A program made the position numbers and the translations under genes. Below the pieces are notes generated by a model, which made no database searches, had not been told where the DNA came from, and was given only the letters and a program-made list of their open reading frames with translations. This document shows, one piece after another, positions 62,129 through 64,000 of a stretch of 64,000 nt of DNA; positions within the stretch are counted from its first letter, which is position 1; every line of letters begins with the position of its first letter. Source of the stretch: Verrucomicrobiota bacterium (lineage in GTDB: Bacteria; Verrucomicrobiota; Kiritimatiellia; SS1-B-03-39; UBA6053); assembly GCA_020831625.1 (NCBI GenBank), contig JAFIGD010000019.1, forward strand, positions 16,704 through 80,703, written 5' to 3'.

Positions 62129-62760
62129 ATGAAAAAAATCCCTGAAATACTGGTTTCCGAGATGCGTCGTGAAATGAATCATCATGGCGTGCCCAGGCTC
62201 GAACAGGTGGAATATTTTAAGTGGTTGCGCTACTATTTGGATTTTTGCTTAAAATACCGGCACTCAACCCGTGACCCTGAGACTGAGGTGTTGTATCTGC
62301 AGAAATTATCTTCAAAGGGGCAGTCTGAGGTGTGCCAAGAACAGGCTGCTAAATGTATTTGCATGTTCCGCAAGGTGGCGAAACATTTTCCGGCAAAGGG
62401 GAAGGAACAGGATCAGGCGGAAGAACTGTCCGATTGGGGACAGGTGCTGGTCTCACTTGAAGAGGTGATTCGCGTTCGGCAATACGCTCGAACGACCGGT
62501 AAAACGTACCGTCATTGGGTGATACAGTTTCAGGACTTTCTCCAATCAAAACCTGTGGGGGAGGTGAATGATGAGGATGCAATACGGTTTTTGACATGGT
62601 TGGGAAGATCCGCATCTGCTGATCGCGCAATTGCTTTATGGAGGAGATGATGGGGCATTCGGATGTGAAGACGACGATGATCTACACGCAGACGGTTCCA
62701 AGCCGAACCTTGAAACATCGTCAGAGTCCGTTGGATTTGAACGTGGACAGCCGCATCTGA
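62129..62760 (+). pseudogene. Integron-type tyrosine recombinase with internal deletion
   Basis: From ATG 62129 (SD AAAAGGAG) about 165 codons encode the N-terminal SAM-like DNA-binding domain (EYFKWLRYYLDFCLKYRHST and GKTYRHWVIQFQDFLQSKPV). The frame then hits a stop at 62648-62650. In another frame from about 62620, MGHSDVKTTMIYTQTVPSRT followed by SPLDLNV gives the C-terminal end with the catalytic tyrosine, stopping at 62760. The catalytic core (Arg, K, HxxR) and the integron-specific insertion are missing. It lies divergent from the cassettes, as intI genes do. Confidence 0.75.
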
Positions 62761-62770
62761 TCCGCCCCGG

Positions 62771-62818
62771 TTCCGACTGTCGGAAAATTGGTTCGCCGGT
62801 TTTCCGATGTTCGGAAAA
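62771..62818. repeat. Twin-palindrome noncoding repeat, copy 2
   Basis: TTCCGACTGTCGGAA and TTTTCCGATGTTCGGAAAA have centres 32 bp apart and are followed 7 bp later by ATGCC, matching the layout at 21859-21905. It lies between the integrase remnant and the IS30-family element. Confidence 0.6.
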
Positions 62819-62844
62819 TACCATGCCTTGATTTCCGAGCCGGC

Positions 62845-63934
62845 GGATTTTCATTACAAGTGCAATAGGTCCGTTGCCATGATAGAGCCCCAGTGTGATC
62901 GTCAAAAAACACAAAGGAAAGCATCATGGAACGGACCTATACGCATCTTAACACTAACGAGCGTGAAATCATAGAGACAATGAGAGGGAATTCGACCCTT
63001 GCAGAAATTGGAGAGGTTCTTAACCGATCACCCAGCACGATCTGCCGGGAGATTCATCGAAATCAGGGAAAAGCAGGTGTCTATCGCCATAAGCCGGCCT
63101 CTCGACGAGCCGAAGAGCGTTTAAAAATTGCTCGAAAGCCAATTAAGCTTAGAAATGATCAGTTACGAGGCCTTGTGGAAGAGTGTCTTCAAAAAGAATG
63201 GTCACCAGAGCAAATTGAGGGGTCGTTAGCCTTAAGGGAGAAACTCAAGATTTCAAAGTCGACCATCTACAAGCATATTAGGGGGAATAAGGAGCTCGAA
63301 AAGCTTTTGAGAGGCTCAACGGCTAAGCGAAAACGGGATAAAAAACGGGAGAGAATCCATGGACGGGTAATGATAAGTCAACGTCCTGAAATTGTTAAAG
63401 GGCGGTCAAGACAAGGCGACTGGGAAGGAGATACGGTGAGAAGCACAATGAGTAGTACGGCTTGTGTTGCGACATATGTGGATGTGACCACTCGATTTTT
63501 ATTGGCCTCAAAACTCCCGGCCTATCGGGCAAAAGATTTGAATAAGGCTACGGTTAAGATGTTTAAAGGTATAAATTTACAAACAATAACGGTAGATAAT
63601 GGGATGGAGTTTGGAGGGTTTAAAGACCTTGAAAAGATGCTCAAGACCCCGATCTATTTTTCACATCCCGGCTGTCCTTGGGAACGAGGGAGCAATGAAA
63701 ATTGCAATGGGCTACTGCGTCGTTATTTCCCAAAAGGAACAGACTTTGCGGATGTGAGTGAAGAAGAGCTTGAAGAAATTGTTGATAAGTTAAACGACAG
63801 GCCCAGGAAAGTCCTGGGATACCGCACACCTAGGGAAGTCCATTTAGAAATGACGCGGTTGGCAGCATAGAGAGCTGCGGGGGAAGAAGATGTCAGGAGA
63901 AAAAAAAGACTCATAGAGGGTCATGAATCCTCGT
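62845..63934 (+). mobile_element. IS30-family insertion sequence (right end not resolved)
   Basis: The transposase gene is preceded by a candidate left end (TTTTCATTACAAGTGCAATA near 62848, typical of IS30-family ends). No matching right inverted repeat was found before the sequence turns into low-complexity artefact at about 63935, so the element is either truncated or cut by the contig end. Confidence 0.6.
62926..63870 (+). CDS. IS30-family transposase
   Basis: 314 residues with GGAAAG 5-6 bp before the ATG. The N-terminal helix-turn-helix (HLNTNEREIIETMRG, LNRSPSTICREIHRN) and the DDE catalytic core are intact: GDWEGDTV, ITVDNGMEF, and ERGSNENCNGLLRRYFPKGT with the conserved glutamate region. 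The C-terminus LNDRPRKVLGYRTPREV is typical. It may still be active in trans. It sits just behind the broken integrase. Confidence 0.93.
   Translation: MERTYTHLNTNEREIIETMRGNSTLAEIGEVLNRSPSTICREIHRNQGKAGVYRHKPASRRAEERLKIARKPIKLRNDQLRGLVEECLQKEWSPEQIEGSLALREKLKISKSTIYKHIRGNKELEKLLRGSTAKRKRDKKRERIHGRVMISQRPEIVKGRSRQGDWEGDTVRSTMSSTACVATYVDVTTRFLLASKLPAYRAKDLNKATVKMFKGINLQTITVDNGMEFGGFKDLEKMLKTPIYFSHPGCPWERGSNENCNGLLRRYFPKGTDFADVSEEELEEIVDKLNDRPRKVLGYRTPREVHLEMTRLAA

Positions 63935-64000
<66 letters not shown>

Overview
The window looks like a GC-rich, Gram-negative member of the Planctomycetes-Verrucomicrobia-Chlamydiae group, most likely Verrucomicrobiota, Kiritimatiellota or Lentisphaerota. 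This is an inference from gene content: a T2SS operon with several pseudopilins, large secreted LamG/PA14 proteins, a CWC/DUF5522 protein, a divergent FeoB-like transporter and calcium-loop proteins with D-G-D-G-V-S-N motifs. No rRNA, CRISPR array or replication origin was seen. The last ~65 bases look like an adapter/poly-G artefact, so the window ends at a contig or clone end.

Layout. 1-8.4 kb (minus strand): two paralogous secreted LamG proteins, the first cut by the window edge, and a soluble hybrid histidine kinase ending in an AraC-type DNA-binding domain. Both LamG genes carry the same direct repeat 20-21 bp apart upstream, a plausible operator for that regulator. 8.5-9.9 kb: a DUF3592 protein and a rhomboid protease. 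10.3-20.2 kb: a type II secretion/pilus-type operon (three pseudopilins, GspL/M-like proteins, a PilT-like ATPase, GspE, GspF, a GspC/PilP-like protein, GspD secretin) with an octanucleotide repeat just before one pseudopilin. 20.5-24.7 kb: LarA-like enzyme, DUF423 protein, CWC/DUF5522 protein, REP-like repeats with a broken SUMF1 gene, and a flavin oxidoreductase. 24.9-26.8 kb: genomic debris with a tRNA-like sequence, a slipin fragment, an AbiEii remnant with its DUF6922 partner, and an intact Phd/VapC pair. 26.8-31.0 kb: the RNA-repair system rtcR/rtcA/rtcB with a textbook sigma-54 promoter. 31.2-31.9 kb: a second PIN-toxin/antitoxin pair. 32.0-33.9 kb: a FeoB-like transporter behind a Fur-like palindrome. 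34.2-43.9 kb: antiporter-EIIA fusion, MenE-like ligase, MgtE, GT4 glycosyltransferase, DAO-family oxidoreductase and a reprolysin-type metalloprotease.

The most notable part is 44.6-62.8 kb. Two runs of small, AT-rich, minus-strand genes (44.6-46.4 and 59.6-61.9 kb) are separated by short imperfect palindromes bounded by AAC...GTT, with stop codons lying in or against the palindromes. This is the organisation of integron gene cassettes and attC sites. At the far end, divergently oriented, is an integron-type tyrosine recombinase whose catalytic middle has been deleted, followed by an IS30-family element. The two cassette runs share attC families but are separated by 12.4 kb holding a five-gene plus-strand operon of secreted proteins: a calcium-loop protein, a 566-aa protein, a phage-tail-collar/fibre-like protein, a 2587-aa giant, and a small membrane-anchored protein. 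That operon is the best candidate for an undescribed extracellular system.
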